This document shows, piece after piece, positions 9,587 through 19,067 of a DNA stretch of 64,000 nt. The notes under the pieces were generated by a model, which worked only from the letters and a program-made list of their open reading frames with translations, ran no database searches and had not been told where the DNA came from. Within the stretch, counting starts at the first letter, position 1, and the number at the start of each line of letters is the position of its first letter. Source of the DNA: Trebonia sp963774945 (GTDB taxonomy: Bacteria > Actinomycetota > Actinomycetes > Streptosporangiales > Streptosporangiaceae); contig CAVZHA010000027.1 of the NCBI GenBank assembly GCA_963774945.1, positions 372,001-436,000 of the forward strand, read 5' to 3'. The translations under genes and the position numbers were made by a program.

Positions 9587-10507
9587 CTACGCATGAGCCC
9601 GGCGGAGGCGTTCGGCTGCCTGTGCGCGCAGCGCATCGGCGCCCACCGGAGCGTCGCCCAGAAGTGCTTCCTCCCGGGCGTTGTACGCGGCCATCCACAC
9701 GCTGGCCGCCCACGCGACCTCCAGCTCCACGGACGAGAACAAGCGCCCCCGGATGTCTTGATAAGCCACCAGGAACGCCTCGGAGCTTTCGATCGGCGCC
9801 AGCGTCGGCGGCCCGGCGCTGGCGAACGACCCGCTCGCCGCTCCCGCCAGCGCCGCCTCCGGCTGCCAGGCCAGGCTGTCCCAGTCGTGCACCGCCCACA
9901 CCTCCCGACCCTGCCACCGCAGGTTCTGCGCCTCGAAGTCGGCGTAGCCCAGCACGCAGGGCAGGTCGGCCGCCCGCAGCCGTCTCCGAGCCCGCTCGGC
10001 CGTCTCAACGACGTACCCGGGCACGACGCTCTGGTCCCGGCTGTCGAGGAAGCCGATCGCCGGCCACGCACCGGAATCGTGGTGGTCCCAACGCACCCAG
10101 GGCGGATTCGGCAGCGGCGGCGCGGCGGTCACCTCGGCTAGCTCGGCCATCAGGCGGGCGAACACCGCCGCGCCGCGCCTAGCTACGTCCGGCGAGTCGC
10201 CGTGCAGCACTTCGCCGCCGGGCCGGAACTCCTCGGCGTGCACCGCCAGCGAACCGACGCCAACCACCGGCGTGAGCGGCCGGGCACACGGAAACCCGCG
10301 CTCGGCCAACCGGGCCTGCACCGCGACGCACGACACGGCCCGGCCCTCATCGGCCCGCGCCTTGACCACGACGTTCCTGCCACCAGCCAACCGCAGGCCG
10401 AACACCATCGACACCTGCTGCAGCTGGAACAGCACGCCTGCGGGTTCCCCGCCCAGACGATCCAGACACCAAGCCGGCAGCCAGTCCGGCAGATCGTCCA
10501 ACCGCAC
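9587..10507 (-). CDS. Aminoglycoside phosphotransferase (APH)-like kinase
   Basis: Intact 306-residue protein with a protein-kinase-like fold. The ATP lysine lies in NVVVKARADEGRAV. The catalytic loop is VLGYADFEAQNLRW, corresponding to the APH HxDxxxxN loop with Tyr in place of His but with the Asp and Asn kept. The metal-binding Asp is in VHDWDSLAW. The N-terminus reads WLPAWCLDRLGGEPAGVLF. APH-like proteins phosphorylate antibiotics, sugars or amino alcohols; the Tyr substitution makes me cautious about antibiotic resistance. The gene is preceded on the minus strand by the GntR-XRE regulator and a copy of the intergenic motif. It is one of three intact genes in this damaged region. Confidence 0.7.
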   Translation of the reverse strand: MRLDDLPDWLPAWCLDRLGGEPAGVLFQLQQVSMVFGLRLAGGRNVVVKARADEGRAVSCVAVQARLAERGFPCARPLTPVVGVGSLAVHAEEFRPGGEVLHGDSPDVARRGAAVFARLMAELAEVTAAPPLPNPPWVRWDHHDSGAWPAIGFLDSRDQSVVPGYVVETAERARRRLRAADLPCVLGYADFEAQNLRWQGREVWAVHDWDSLAWQPEAALAGAASGSFASAGPPTLAPIESSEAFLVAYQDIRGRLFSSVELEVAWAASVWMAAYNAREEALLGDAPVGADALRAQAAERLRRAHA

Positions 10508-10676
10508 ACTCAGGACTTTGCCATAGGCACCGAACGCATCGGAAGGGAGGGTTCGCCCGCAACGCGCCTGTCGGCGGCGCCAGCGACATCGGTGTCGGCG
10601 TGGACGGCGTGATGGCCACTCAGGTCAACGGCGTCGTTGGCAGGATCTCGATGGGTTATCGAGACAAGAGCGGGAC

Positions 10677-10692
10677 GCTTCTTGCTGTTATC
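10677..10692. repeat. Intergenic repeat motif, copy 4 (GCTTCTTGCTGTTATC)
   Basis: Copy located exactly at the 3' end of the regulator gene: read on the minus strand, the stop TGA runs into TGATAACAGCAAGAAGC. A 7-bp hairpin (TCTCGAT/ATCGAGA, 10646-10664) follows 13 bases further downstream on that strand. Confidence 0.7.
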
Positions 10693-11623
10693 AGTCATGG
10701 TCGGGCGACGTGACGTCCGGGCGGGCAGGGCTGACTTCGGGTGCGTGGACGGTGGTGACGGTGCCGTCGGCCCAGACGATCACAATCCGGGACGGGCCGA
10801 TCTGGACCGCGCCTGCCTGAGACGGGCCGAGCTGGCCTGGGCCTGACTGAACGATTCCGAATTCGGCTGAGTCGGCTGGGTCGGACTGGGCGTGGCTCAC
10901 CTGAGCCGCGCCTGCCATGGTCACCCACGTACGGGAGGCGCCGACCTGGTACGGGCTGACCCGGGAAGGGCCGTTCCGGGATGGGTCGCCCTGGGCGCTG
11001 CCGGCTGGGCCAGTTTCGACCGGGTACAGCCCGACTGGCGGGGTGGCCACGAGACGGGACGCGTGGGCGGACTGGGTGGGGCGCACGGTCCGTTCGATCG
11101 AATCCGTTGTTGATCTTTGCCTTTGCTGCGGGGAGCTGGCGGCGCGGTAGGCGTCGTGCAGTCGGAGCAAGTCGCCGGCCGCGCTGAGCGCGGTGTCGGC
11201 GCGCTCCCAGAAGCGGCGGGACTGCCAGGTCCGGCCCGTCTCGGCGTGACCGACGGTGGTGACCGAGACGCCGACCAGCGCGGCCAGTTCGGCCTGGGTC
11301 AGGCCCGCCGCGTGCCGCCTGGCGGCGAGGCCGGCCGACAGCCCGCGGGTGGCGTCGGCGAGATCCCGGTCGAGGTCGGGGGCGTGCGGGTCGGCCACCC
11401 GGGGTCGGGCGTTGCTGCTCGGGCCGGGCACCAGCAGACCCTCGGCGATCAGCGTGCGGAGCGCCTTGCGGCAGGTCAGCGTCGAGAACCCGAAGGCCCG
11501 GCTGAGCTCGGCGCCGCTCGGGGCGGGCTGGCCCGGTCGCAGGGTGCCGTCCGCGATCTGCCGCTTGACGGCCGCGGCGACCCGGCGGTACTTGGGCACG
11601 GCCGCGCCGGCTGCGGTCGTCAT
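10691..11623 (-). CDS. GntR-XRE fusion transcriptional regulator
   Basis: Intact regulator with two different DNA-binding modules. Residues 12-75 form a GntR winged helix (KYRRVAAAVKRQIADGTLRP and FGFSTLTCRKALRTLIAEGL). A second, XRE-type helix-turn-helix follows (GLTQAELAALVGVSVTTVGH). The C-terminal third is a long low-complexity region rich in G, P, S, T and Q, ending in a short strand-forming tail, SRIVIVWADGTVTTVHAPEV. I placed the start at ATG 11623 (MTTAAGAAVPKYRR); the frame stays open to 11728. The fusion is unusual. Its stop codon overlaps a copy of the repeated intergenic motif. Target and ligand are unknown. Confidence 0.7.
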   Translation of the reverse strand: MTTAAGAAVPKYRRVAAAVKRQIADGTLRPGQPAPSGAELSRAFGFSTLTCRKALRTLIAEGLLVPGPSSNARPRVADPHAPDLDRDLADATRGLSAGLAARRHAAGLTQAELAALVGVSVTTVGHAETGRTWQSRRFWERADTALSAAGDLLRLHDAYRAASSPQQRQRSTTDSIERTVRPTQSAHASRLVATPPVGLYPVETGPAGSAQGDPSRNGPSRVSPYQVGASRTWVTMAGAAQVSHAQSDPADSAEFGIVQSGPGQLGPSQAGAVQIGPSRIVIVWADGTVTTVHAPEVSPARPDVTSPDHD

Positions 11624-11834
11624 GATTCCGGCCCGCCGTTGGGCAGGGCCGACGGTGCGCAGGCTGGGGTGCGCTGCATGGCTGGCTCTCCTGGGGGCGA
11701 TCAGCTCGTCGGGAATATCGTGCCACACACAATGCTACTCGAAGATACTCGACTACTCAGGAATCAGGAAACCACGCCCGCTTGGCCGCCGGTAGCGGGC
11801 GCGCGGGCCCCGCTACCGGCGGTGCGATCGCGCG

Positions 11835-12572
11835 CTAGAGCCCGAATTTGCTGCCGTCGACGACCTCGCTGGCGGGCGGCGCGGTGATCGTGGCGTGGGC
11901 GTTGTAGTCAGTGAAGTCGATGGACCCCTCGTTGGCCGGCCCGGCGATGCGGAGGATCTGCGGGGTGGCCGTCTGCGATACGTAGACGGTGCCGTTGGAG
12001 GGGTTCTTCGGCTGCTTGAAAGCGAGCGCGGTCTGGCCGTTGATCGTCGTCGTCCCGGCGCTGACGAAGCCGGTGTCCTGCTTGGCGAAGGCGGTCGACA
12101 GGGTCGACGGATTGCACAGCTGGGCGAAGCTGGCCAGGTCGGAATTGGACGCCAGCTTGATGTACTTGCCCGACACGTCGGAGAAGTCGGAGGCCGGCAG
12201 GCTGGCGCTCGTGAAGAAGCTCTCGCTCAGCTTCATGTAGACGGTGCTGTCGACCTCGATGATGTCGGCCGTGCCTGACACCGCCTTGCTGGTCGACGTG
12301 GCGGCGGCTGTCAGGCCGATGGTGCCCTGGCAGCCTTGCGCCGCGACGTCGGTCAGGTCACCGCGATGTTCTGCCCCGAGCTCACTACCTTGCCGGTGAT
12401 CCGCACGCTCGACGCGGCCTTCAGGTCCGCGACCGACTTCTGGACGATCTGATCGGCCGACTCCCCGGCCAGGGGGGCCGTGCTCGAGCTGCTCGAGGCG
12501 CAGGCGCTGGCGGACATCGCGGTCGACGGCGGCGAGCACGCCGACCGCGGCAAGGCGGTTGAGTGAGGGCAC
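11835..12572 (-). CDS. LppX/LprG-like lipoprotein (frameshift in N-terminus)
   Basis: Exported lipoprotein. It begins MPSLNRLAAVGVLAAV, but the lipobox region is in another frame, where AMSASACASSSSS gives a lipobox Cys, followed by ESADQIVQKSVADLKAASSV. The main frame resumes with a beta-rich domain (AVSGTADIIEVDSTVYMKLS, FSDVSGKYIKLASNSDLASF, FAKQDTGFVSAGTTTINGQT) and ends SEVVDGSKFGL. This order matches the LppX_LprAFG family, which carries lipids or glycolipids between membrane and wall in mycobacteria. The frame remains open by chance across the break, roughly 12350-12530. It is a single gene with no operon partner evident. Confidence 0.65.
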   Translation of the reverse strand: MPSLNRLAAVGVLAAVDRDVRQRLRLEQLEHGPPGRGVGRSDRPEVGRGPEGRVERADHRQGSELGAEHRGDLTDVAAQGCQGTIGLTAAATSTSKAVSGTADIIEVDSTVYMKLSESFFTSASLPASDFSDVSGKYIKLASNSDLASFAQLCNPSTLSTAFAKQDTGFVSAGTTTINGQTALAFKQPKNPSNGTVYVSQTATPQILRIAGPANEGSIDFTDYNAHATITAPPASEVVDGSKFGL

Positions 12573-12607
12573 TGGAGTCTCCTTCTGTTCGGTACAGCCG
12601 GAAGGTG

Positions 12608-13382
12608 CTAGAACCCGGGGAACACCGCCTGCAGCTCAGGCACCGTGACGCCGTTGGCCGAGGTCACGTCGGCGTCGTCGTCGAGCCGGCCGTAGACCAG
12701 GCGGACGAAGGATTCGGCCGGCAGCGCCAGGGACGCCGACGCGCCGGTGCTGCCGGGCGTCAGCGTGACCCCGCCGGTGTCGAGGGTGAACGTCATCGCC
12801 GGGTCGGTGGTGGTCACCTCGACCACCTTCGGCGTTTCCTGCTTCTTGCCCATGAAGCCAGTCATCATCGGCAGCCGGACGGCGAGCAGGCCGACGGCGT
12901 CCGGTGCGATCCGCGCGGCCGGGTCGAGCGCGACCTCGACGTCCCACGCGTGCACGGCGTGCTCGGACAGGCGCATGCCCAGGACTCCGGCCAGGTCCAT
13001 GGTCATCCGGCCGAACATCAGCACCGTGAACGACTCGCGCTCGGCCTCGCTCAGCGACTCGACCCGGGATACCAGCGCCTCGTTCGCGGCGTGCACTGGG
13101 CCGCCTGCTCCTCGGGGGTGCGGGCGTTCCAGGTCGTCCCAGATCGGCTGGAACGCCTCTCATCGTGGGCGGCTCGGCGCCGGTCACGCCCGCCTCGATC
13201 ATCAGCGAGAAGATCTCCGCGCCGCTCCCCAGGTGGGAGAGCACGTCGGCGATGGTCCATTCCTTGGCATAGGACTGCTTGCGCAGGTCGTCGGCGTCGA
13301 GCCCGGCGACGATGGCGGACAGGCGGTCGTGGGAGGCGCGGACGGCGCTCACCCACGGCGTCGGATCGGTTGCATTAGTCAC
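12608..13382 (-). pseudogene. Maleylpyruvate isomerase family, mycothiol-dependent fold (frameshifted)
   Basis: DinB/maleylpyruvate-isomerase-like protein from GTG 13382. The N-terminal part has WVSAVRASHDRLSAIVAGL and WTIADVLSHLGSGAEIF, whose His is a usual metal ligand. After a frame break near 13170-13090 the gene continues NEALVSRVESLSEAERESF, then RLSEHAVHAWDVEVALDPAA (the second and third metal ligands H..HAWD), and ends GVTVPELQAVFPGF. The family forms a metal site and, in actinobacteria, several members use mycothiol. The specific substrate cannot be read from sequence. Confidence 0.7.
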
Positions 13383-13393
13383 GGTCCACGATC

Positions 13394-15058
13394 CTACGAC
13401 CGGCCCCACGGACCCTGGAGGGTAACCGGGTCGGTGGGCGTCACCCGGCCGTCGGCCAGGCGGAGGACCTGGTCAACGGTGCCGGGATCGACCGGGCGAT
13501 GGGTGATCAGCAGCACCGTCCGCCCGGCGACGGCGCCAAGGAGGTCACGGGTCAGCTCGTCGGCGGTCTCCTCGTCGAGGTGCTCGGCGGGCTCGTCGAG
13601 GATCACCACCGGGAAGTCGGCCAGCAGCACCCGGGCCAGGGCGAGCCGCTGCCGCTGTCCGCCGGACAGCCGGGCGCCGTGCTCGCCGACCGGGGTGCTC
13701 AGGCCCTGCGGCAGGGAGTCGGTCCAGGCGAGCAGCCGGGCGCGGGCGAGCGCGTCGCGGAGCTCGCCATCGGTCGCGTCCGGCTTCGCCAGCCGCAGGT
13801 TGGCCTCGAGGGTGGAGTCGAAGACGTGGGCGTCCTGCTCGCACAGGCCGACGACCGTGCGCAGGTCGTCGGCGGCGAACGCCCGGATGTCGATGCCGTT
13901 CGAGTGTCACCGTTCCGGCCCGCGGCACCGCTCGGTCCCGCCGCTCCGTAGTCGAGGAAGCGGAGCAGCACCAGGGCGAGGGTCGTCTTCCCGGACCCGG
14001 AGGGCCCGACGATGGCGACCCGGGACCCGGCCGGGACGTCGAAGCAGACGTCGCGCAGGACCGGCTCGCCCGGCCTCCAGCCGACGGTGAGGCCGCGCGC
14101 GGCCAGGTGGTAGGGCGGCGCCGGCAGCGGCACGGGCGCGGACGGCTCGGCGACCGGGGCGGGCCGGGCGAGCACCTCCGCGACCCGGTCGGCCGACGCG
14201 CGCAGCCGCGGGATCTCCTGCGCGGCCGGCCCGAGCCCGGCGAAGACCTCGTGCGCGGCCAGCGGCGTGAGCACGACCACCGCGAGCAGCACCCCGGCCA
14301 GGGCGCCCGCGCGGACCGCGGGAACGGCGAAGCACACCGCGCCGAGCAGCGCCGCTCCGGTCGCGAGCGCGCTGACCGCGGCCGCCGCGCCCCGCCCGTA
14401 TCCCGAACGGGCCGTTGCCCGGCCCACCTGCGCGCCCTTGTCCTGCACGGCGGCGAGCGCCCGGCCGGCCGCGCCGAAGGCGGTCAGCTCGGCCGCGCCG
14501 TCGAGCAGCGCGAGGGTCGCCGCGGCGAGCGTCGCCGCGGAGCGGGGCGAGGTTGCGTTCCTCCCGGCGGGAGAGCGCGATCGCGGCGGCCGGCGCGGCG
14601 AGGGCCGATACGACCAGCGTCGCCGCGAGGATCAGCCCCGCCTCCGGTTGCAGGGCCGTGACCAGCGCGACCGCGCCGGTGCCGGCGACTGCGGCGGCGA
14701 CGTAGGGCAGCCGCACCCGGAGCCACCGGTCGGCCAGTGAGTCGATGTCGGCCACCAGCCGCGCGATCAGGTCGCCGGAGCCGTAGTCCGCGATGCCCGT
14801 CGGCGCGAGCCGGGCGAGCGCGTCGTAGGCGCGGACCCGACGCGCCGCGAGCAGGTTCAGCGCGGCGTCGTGCCCGGCCAGCCGTTCGGCGTACCGGAAC
14901 ACGGCCCGGCCGAACCCGAACGCCTGCACCACGGCGGCCGGCGTCACCAGGAACAGCACCTGCGGCCGCAGCGCCGACCGCGAGATCAGCCACGCCGCCG
15001 TCGCCAGCAGCCCGACCGAGCAGGCGGCGGCCAGCGCGCCGAGGACGGCCGCGAGCAC
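13394..15058 (-). pseudogene. cydC: Thiol reductant ABC exporter subunit CydC (frameshifted)
   Basis: Second half of the CydDC heterodimeric ABC transporter, which exports cysteine/glutathione-type reductants for cytochrome bd assembly. Membrane part: LAAVLGALAAACSVGLLATA, then FGFGRAVFRYAERLAGHDAA (the typical CydC FRYxERL motif). The nucleotide-binding domain has Walker A VGPSGSGKTTLALVLLRF and, after breaks, LADFPVVILDEPAEHLDEET (Walker B) and LLITHRPVDPGTVDQVL. Frame breaks occur near 14550, 13905 and 13640. The N-terminal codons upstream of 15058 are unclear because no good start with a ribosome binding site is visible. It follows cydD on the same strand. Confidence 0.75.
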
Positions 15059-15190
15059 CAGCCGCGTCCCGTCGCCGTGGCCACGCCTGCCGCTCTTGTC
15101 GTGCCTGTTGCGGCTGTTGCGGCTGTCGCGCGTCGCGGACGTCCGCGACCGGCGTCGGCTGCCCGGGCGTCGGGCGCATTGCGCTTGCGC

Positions 15191-15204
15191 TTCTTGCTGT
15201 TATC
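15191..15204. repeat. Intergenic repeat motif, copy 5 (TTCTTGCTGTTATC)
   Basis: Exact 14-base copy preceded by GCGC (15187-15190), in the gap between cydD and cydC. It pairs with the degenerate copy 111 bp away at 15302. Confidence 0.75.
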
Positions 15205-15301
15205 CACGGAGATCCAGGTCGCTGCGATCGGTGGGTACCGTACCGTGGCTATTCGACGGGAGGTATGCGCCAATCTCTGGGCACGTCGGGGAGGCCGCCC
15301 T

Positions 15302-15315
15302 CTGTTGCTGTTATC
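15302..15315. repeat. Intergenic repeat motif, degenerate copy 6 (CTGTTGCTGTTATC)
   Basis: Matches 12 of 14 core bases. On the minus strand it directly abuts the cydD stop codon (GTC TAG ATAACAGCAACAG), the same placement as copy 4 after the GntR-XRE gene. Confidence 0.5.
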
Positions 15316-17065
15316 TAGACCAGCGCTGCCGTGAGGCGGTCAGGGGGTAGCCCGGCGGGAGGTCGGGCGCGGATGCCAGGTCGATCACCACGTCGGCGGC
15401 GGCGATGACGGCCGGGCGGTGGCTGACCGCGAGGACGGCGTGGCCGAGCGGCGTAGCGGCGGAGCGTCTCGATCACGACGGACTCCCGGTCCGCGTCGAG
15501 GCCGGCCGTGGGCTCGTCCAGGAGGAGGATCGGGCGGCCGAGGAGCAGCGCGCGGGCCAGGGCGACGCGGCGGCGCTGCCCGGCCGACAGGCCGGTGCCC
15601 CGTTGGCCGAGGACTCGCGCGAGCGGGACGTCGTCGAGGGCGGCGTCCCGGGCGGCGGCGGCCACCGCCTCGTCGGGTGCGTCGGGCCAGCCGAGCCGGA
15701 TGTTGTCGGCGACCGTGCCCGCGAACAGGGTCGGGTCCTGCGGGAGCCAGCCGAACAGGTTCTGCCCTCCGACGGCGGAGGGGGCGGAAGCGGCGGCTCG
15801 GCCGTGACCGGGGAGGCTCCGGCCCAGGATCGGGTCGGGATGTTATTGATCCCGAGGTGGGCTCGGCGAAGCCGAGCAGGCAGTTGAGCAGCGTGGTCTT
15901 GCCGCAGCCGCTGGGACCGGTCAGGACGGTGAGGCGGCCGGGTTCGATGGTGAAGGTGGCGCGGTCCGGGGCTGGGGCGGCGCGGCCTTCGTGGCGGACG
16001 CTGACCGCGTCGAGGTGGATGGACGGGGACGTCGCGCCGGAGGTTTCGGCCGGGTCTGAGGCAAGGCGGCTGGCACTGCGGGGCCCGGGGCTTGGGTCTC
16101 GAGGATCGCGAAGACCTCGTCGGCGGCGGCGAGGCCGTCGGCGGTGGCGTGGAACTGGGTGCCGAGGGCGCGCAGCGGCAGGTAGGCCTCCGGTGCGCAG
16201 ATGAGCACGAGCAGGCCGGTGCGCAGGTCCAGGTGGCCGTAGGCGAGGCGCAGGCCGATCTCGGTGGCGACGACCGCGACGGACATGGTCGCGACGAGCT
16301 CGAGCGCGAGGCTGGACAGGAACGCCAGCCGCAGCGTGGCCATCGTGGCGCGGCGGTACTCCCCCGTGACCTGCTCGATCCGGCTCCGCTGGGCCTGCGC
16401 CCGGCCGAAGACCCGCAGCGTCGGCAGTCCGCTGACCACGTCGTGGAAGTGGTGGGCGAGGGTCGCCAGAGCCCGCCAGCGCTGCGCGGCCTGGCGGCCG
16501 GTGGCCATGCCGATCAGGGCGCCGAAGAGCGGCACCAGCGGCAGCGTGCACGCCACGATGATCCCGGAGATCGGGTCGGCGACGGTGATCGTGACCAGCA
16601 CCGCCAGCGGGATCGCGACGGCGCCGATGAGCGCGGGCAGGTAGCTGGTGAAGTAGCCGTCGAGGCCGTCCAGGCCGGTGGTGGCGAGCTGGGTGAGCGC
16701 GGCCGCGTCCCGGCGGGACGCTGCCGCTGGCTGCCCTTGCGCCAGCCCGGGCCGAGCGCGACGACCTGGGCGAGCAGCGCGGCGCGAAGCTCCGTCTTGG
16801 CCGCGGCGGACGCGCGGTGCGCGGTGGCCTGCGCCGCCCACGCGACCGACCGCCCTGGCCACGGTGACGGCGGCGAGGACGCGATCGGCGTCACCGACTC
16901 CGGCAATGTCGCTTTATCGATAAAGACCCTGGCTATCACGGTCGCCAGCAGCCACGCCTGCGCGATGACGAGCAGCGCGGTCGCCAGGCCGAGCCCGGCC
17001 AGGATCGCGATCGGGACGACGGCGCGGCGGGCGTGCTTCAGCAGCCTCGGGTCGAGCGGCCTCAT
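15315..17065 (-). pseudogene. cydD: Thiol reductant ABC exporter subunit CydD (frameshifted)
   Basis: First half of the CydDC transporter. Start chosen at ATG 17065 (MRPLDPRLLKHARRAVVPI). The membrane domain includes LAGLGLATALLVIAQAWLLA, GYFTSYLPALIGAVAIPLAV and SGLPTLRVFGRAQAQRSRI. The ATPase domain has Walker A VLTGPSGCGKTTLLNCLLGF and, in a further frame, the signature GLSAGQRRRVALARALLLG with Walker B RPILLLDEPTAGLDAD. At least four frame breaks occur (near 16880, 16730, 16030 and 15840-15700). The length would be about 560 residues when repaired, normal for CydD. The cydAB oxidase genes are not in this window. Confidence 0.75.
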
Positions 17066-17132
17066 GTCCGCGCCGTCGCGAGCCCCGCAGCGAAGAATTC
17101 GATCCCCGTAGATCAATCGGGGCAAAAACGAA

Positions 17133-17144
17133 ACAGTGCACTGT
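17133..17144. promoter_or_regulatory. 12-bp perfect palindrome upstream of cydD
   Basis: ACAGTGCACTGT lies about 70 bases before the cydD start and is nested with a second inverted repeat, CGAAAC (17129-17134) and GTTTCG (17147-17152). The position suits an operator for cydDC. I do not recognise the regulator. Confidence 0.35.
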
Positions 17145-17498
17145 CAGTTTCGTCAAACAGCCAATGCGATTGGTCCCGCACGTTCACCCGTTCGCCCCCA
17201 CTTTGACGTGAGTGAATTAGTACCCATCGATGTCTTGACCAGCACACATTCGATGTCTCGACCCGCACGCGCCGGCGGCGATGCGATGCCGCCGTGCCCT
17301 TTCCTGATATAGGGCGACCCGATCGGATGGCTGCATTGCCTCGTTTTGCCGTGACCTCTCGGCCTTGTCCGATTGACGATTAGACTGTACGGTGGTGACC
17401 GAACAGCAAGTCCGGGCGTGCGTGGTTTGTCGCCGCCGCCGGAGGGTAGGCGGGCGGCCCGGTTTCTCGTCGAGTGGAGCTGCTCATGTCTGCAGCCG

Positions 17499-18978
17499 AT
17501 GGTGCGTCGCGTCGCTCTCGTGGCGGTGCAGGCTGCGCTGGTGGCTGCCGGGATCTTCGTGGTCATGCTGCTGTTCTCGCGGCCGGCGCACGCGGCGACG
17601 GCGGCGCTGTCTCCGCTGACTTCGACGCAGACGTCGACGGGGTCGAGGGGTCGACGACCTCATCGACGGTCGGCTCGGCTGACGTCTCCGGTCACCTCGG
17701 CCGTCCAGGGCCGTCACGTCACCGGTCACCTCGGCGGTGAGTTCCGCCGTCTCGCCCGTTTCCTCGGCGGTCGGCTCGGCGGCGTCGACCGCTAGCCCGG
17801 CCACGTCGGCTGCGCCAGCCGCCGCCACCCCGCCGCCCGCGCCGACAACGCCTCCCGCTCCCCGGCCGGTTCCGCAGTCGGCCCGACCGCGAGCACGACC
17901 GCTCCGGTCGCCGCCGTCGCAAGACCGAGACGCCGGCAACGACGCTACAGTCGCTCCAGCGGCCAAGACCGTGGCCCCGGTTACCGGCGCGGTCGCCCCC
18001 GTCGTCACCACCGCGTCAAGCCGCTCGCACCCGTCACCGGCGCCGCGACCCCGGTCGCGACGACGACGAGGACGTTGGCCCCGGTGACCGGCGCCCTGAC
18101 CCCGGTCGTCACCTCGGTGGCGAAGACGCTGGCTCCGGTCACCGGCGCCGTGGCCCCGGTGGTGAACACCACGACGAAGACCCTGGCCCCGGTCACGGGC
18201 GCGGTGGCCCCGCTGGCGACCTCGGTGGCGAAGACCCTGGCTCCCGTCACGGCGCGGTCACCCCGGTCGTCACCATCGGTCGCCAAGACCCTCGCCCCGG
18301 TCACGGGCGCGGTCACCCCGCTGGTGACCACGCGTGGTCAGGACGCTGGCGCCCGTCACCGGGGCGGTCATGCCCCTCGTCACGGCGGTGGTCGCGCCGC
18401 TGGCGCCGGTCACCGGACCGGTGGCGCCGGTCGTGGCGCACGGTCGTCAAGACCCTGGCGCCGGTCACCGGCACGGTTGCCCCGGTGCTGACCACGGTCG
18501 TCACGACCGCCGCCGGTCGACCGCGCTGCTGGCCCCGACCGGCACCGCGCTCGCGCCCGTGACCCGCCGCTGGCCCCGGTCGCCACGGCCCTGGTGCCGC
18601 CGCAGGCGCCCGGCGCGAGCGCGTCCGCCGGGCGAAGCCCGGCCCCGCAGGTCGCCCGCGCGCCGGCGGCCGCCGCCAGCGCAGCCGCGGCGTCGGCGAC
18701 CGCGGGCGACGGGGCCTTCTCGCAGTCGCCCGGTGCGGCGGGCGCGCCCGCGTCGCCGGCCCCAGCCCTGCCGCGTCCGGCGATCGCGCCGGGCGGCGGG
18801 GGCGGCGCCGGGGGCTCGGCCGGGCTGGGCGGCGGCGGCAGCGGCGGCAGCGGCGCCCAGGGCGACCGCCTGCGCCGCCCTGCTGGCGCTGCTGACCCTG
18901 ATCCTGCTGCGCCTGGCGCGCCGCCCCGCCGCCGCGTCGGTGTGGCGGTCGGCGCTGCCCGAGGTATCGCCCGCTTAA
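17499..18978 (+). pseudogene. Secreted cell-surface protein with tandem 18-aa repeats (frameshifted)
   Basis: The N-terminus MVRRVALVAVQAALVAAGIF then VVMLLFSRPAHAA is a signal peptide ending in an AHA-A cleavage site. A Ser/Thr/Pro-rich stretch follows, then about ten copies of an 18-residue repeat of the form KTLAPVTGAVAPVVTSVA. After these comes a Gly/Ala/Pro-rich linker and a C-terminal hydrophobic helix, LLALLTLILLRLARRP, with basic residues, ending at 18978. The layout (signal peptide, repeats, C-terminal anchor) suggests a wall- or membrane-anchored surface protein. At least five frame changes interrupt it (near 17640, 17700, 17870, 18020, 18250 and 18340), partly inside the repeats, where both slippage and sequencing error are plausible. 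Confidence 0.6.
17960..18510 (+). repeat. Tandem coding repeat, about ten units of ~54 bp
   Basis: Each unit encodes a version of TLAPVTGAVAPVVTSVA. The proline, valine, threonine and glycine positions (LAPVTGA) are nearly invariant while the last four to five residues vary. Units such as PLAPVTGAATPVATTTT, TLAPVTGALTPVVTSVA and TLAPVTGTVAPVLTTVV can be read through frame shifts. Confidence 0.75.
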
Positions 18979-19067
18979 CCCCGCTTTCCTTCCTCCTGGC
19001 CCCGAGCGCCCCGCGCCGGGCCAGGGCGTTGAGCGCTTATCTCCCTCGGAAGGAAAGTGACGGCACC

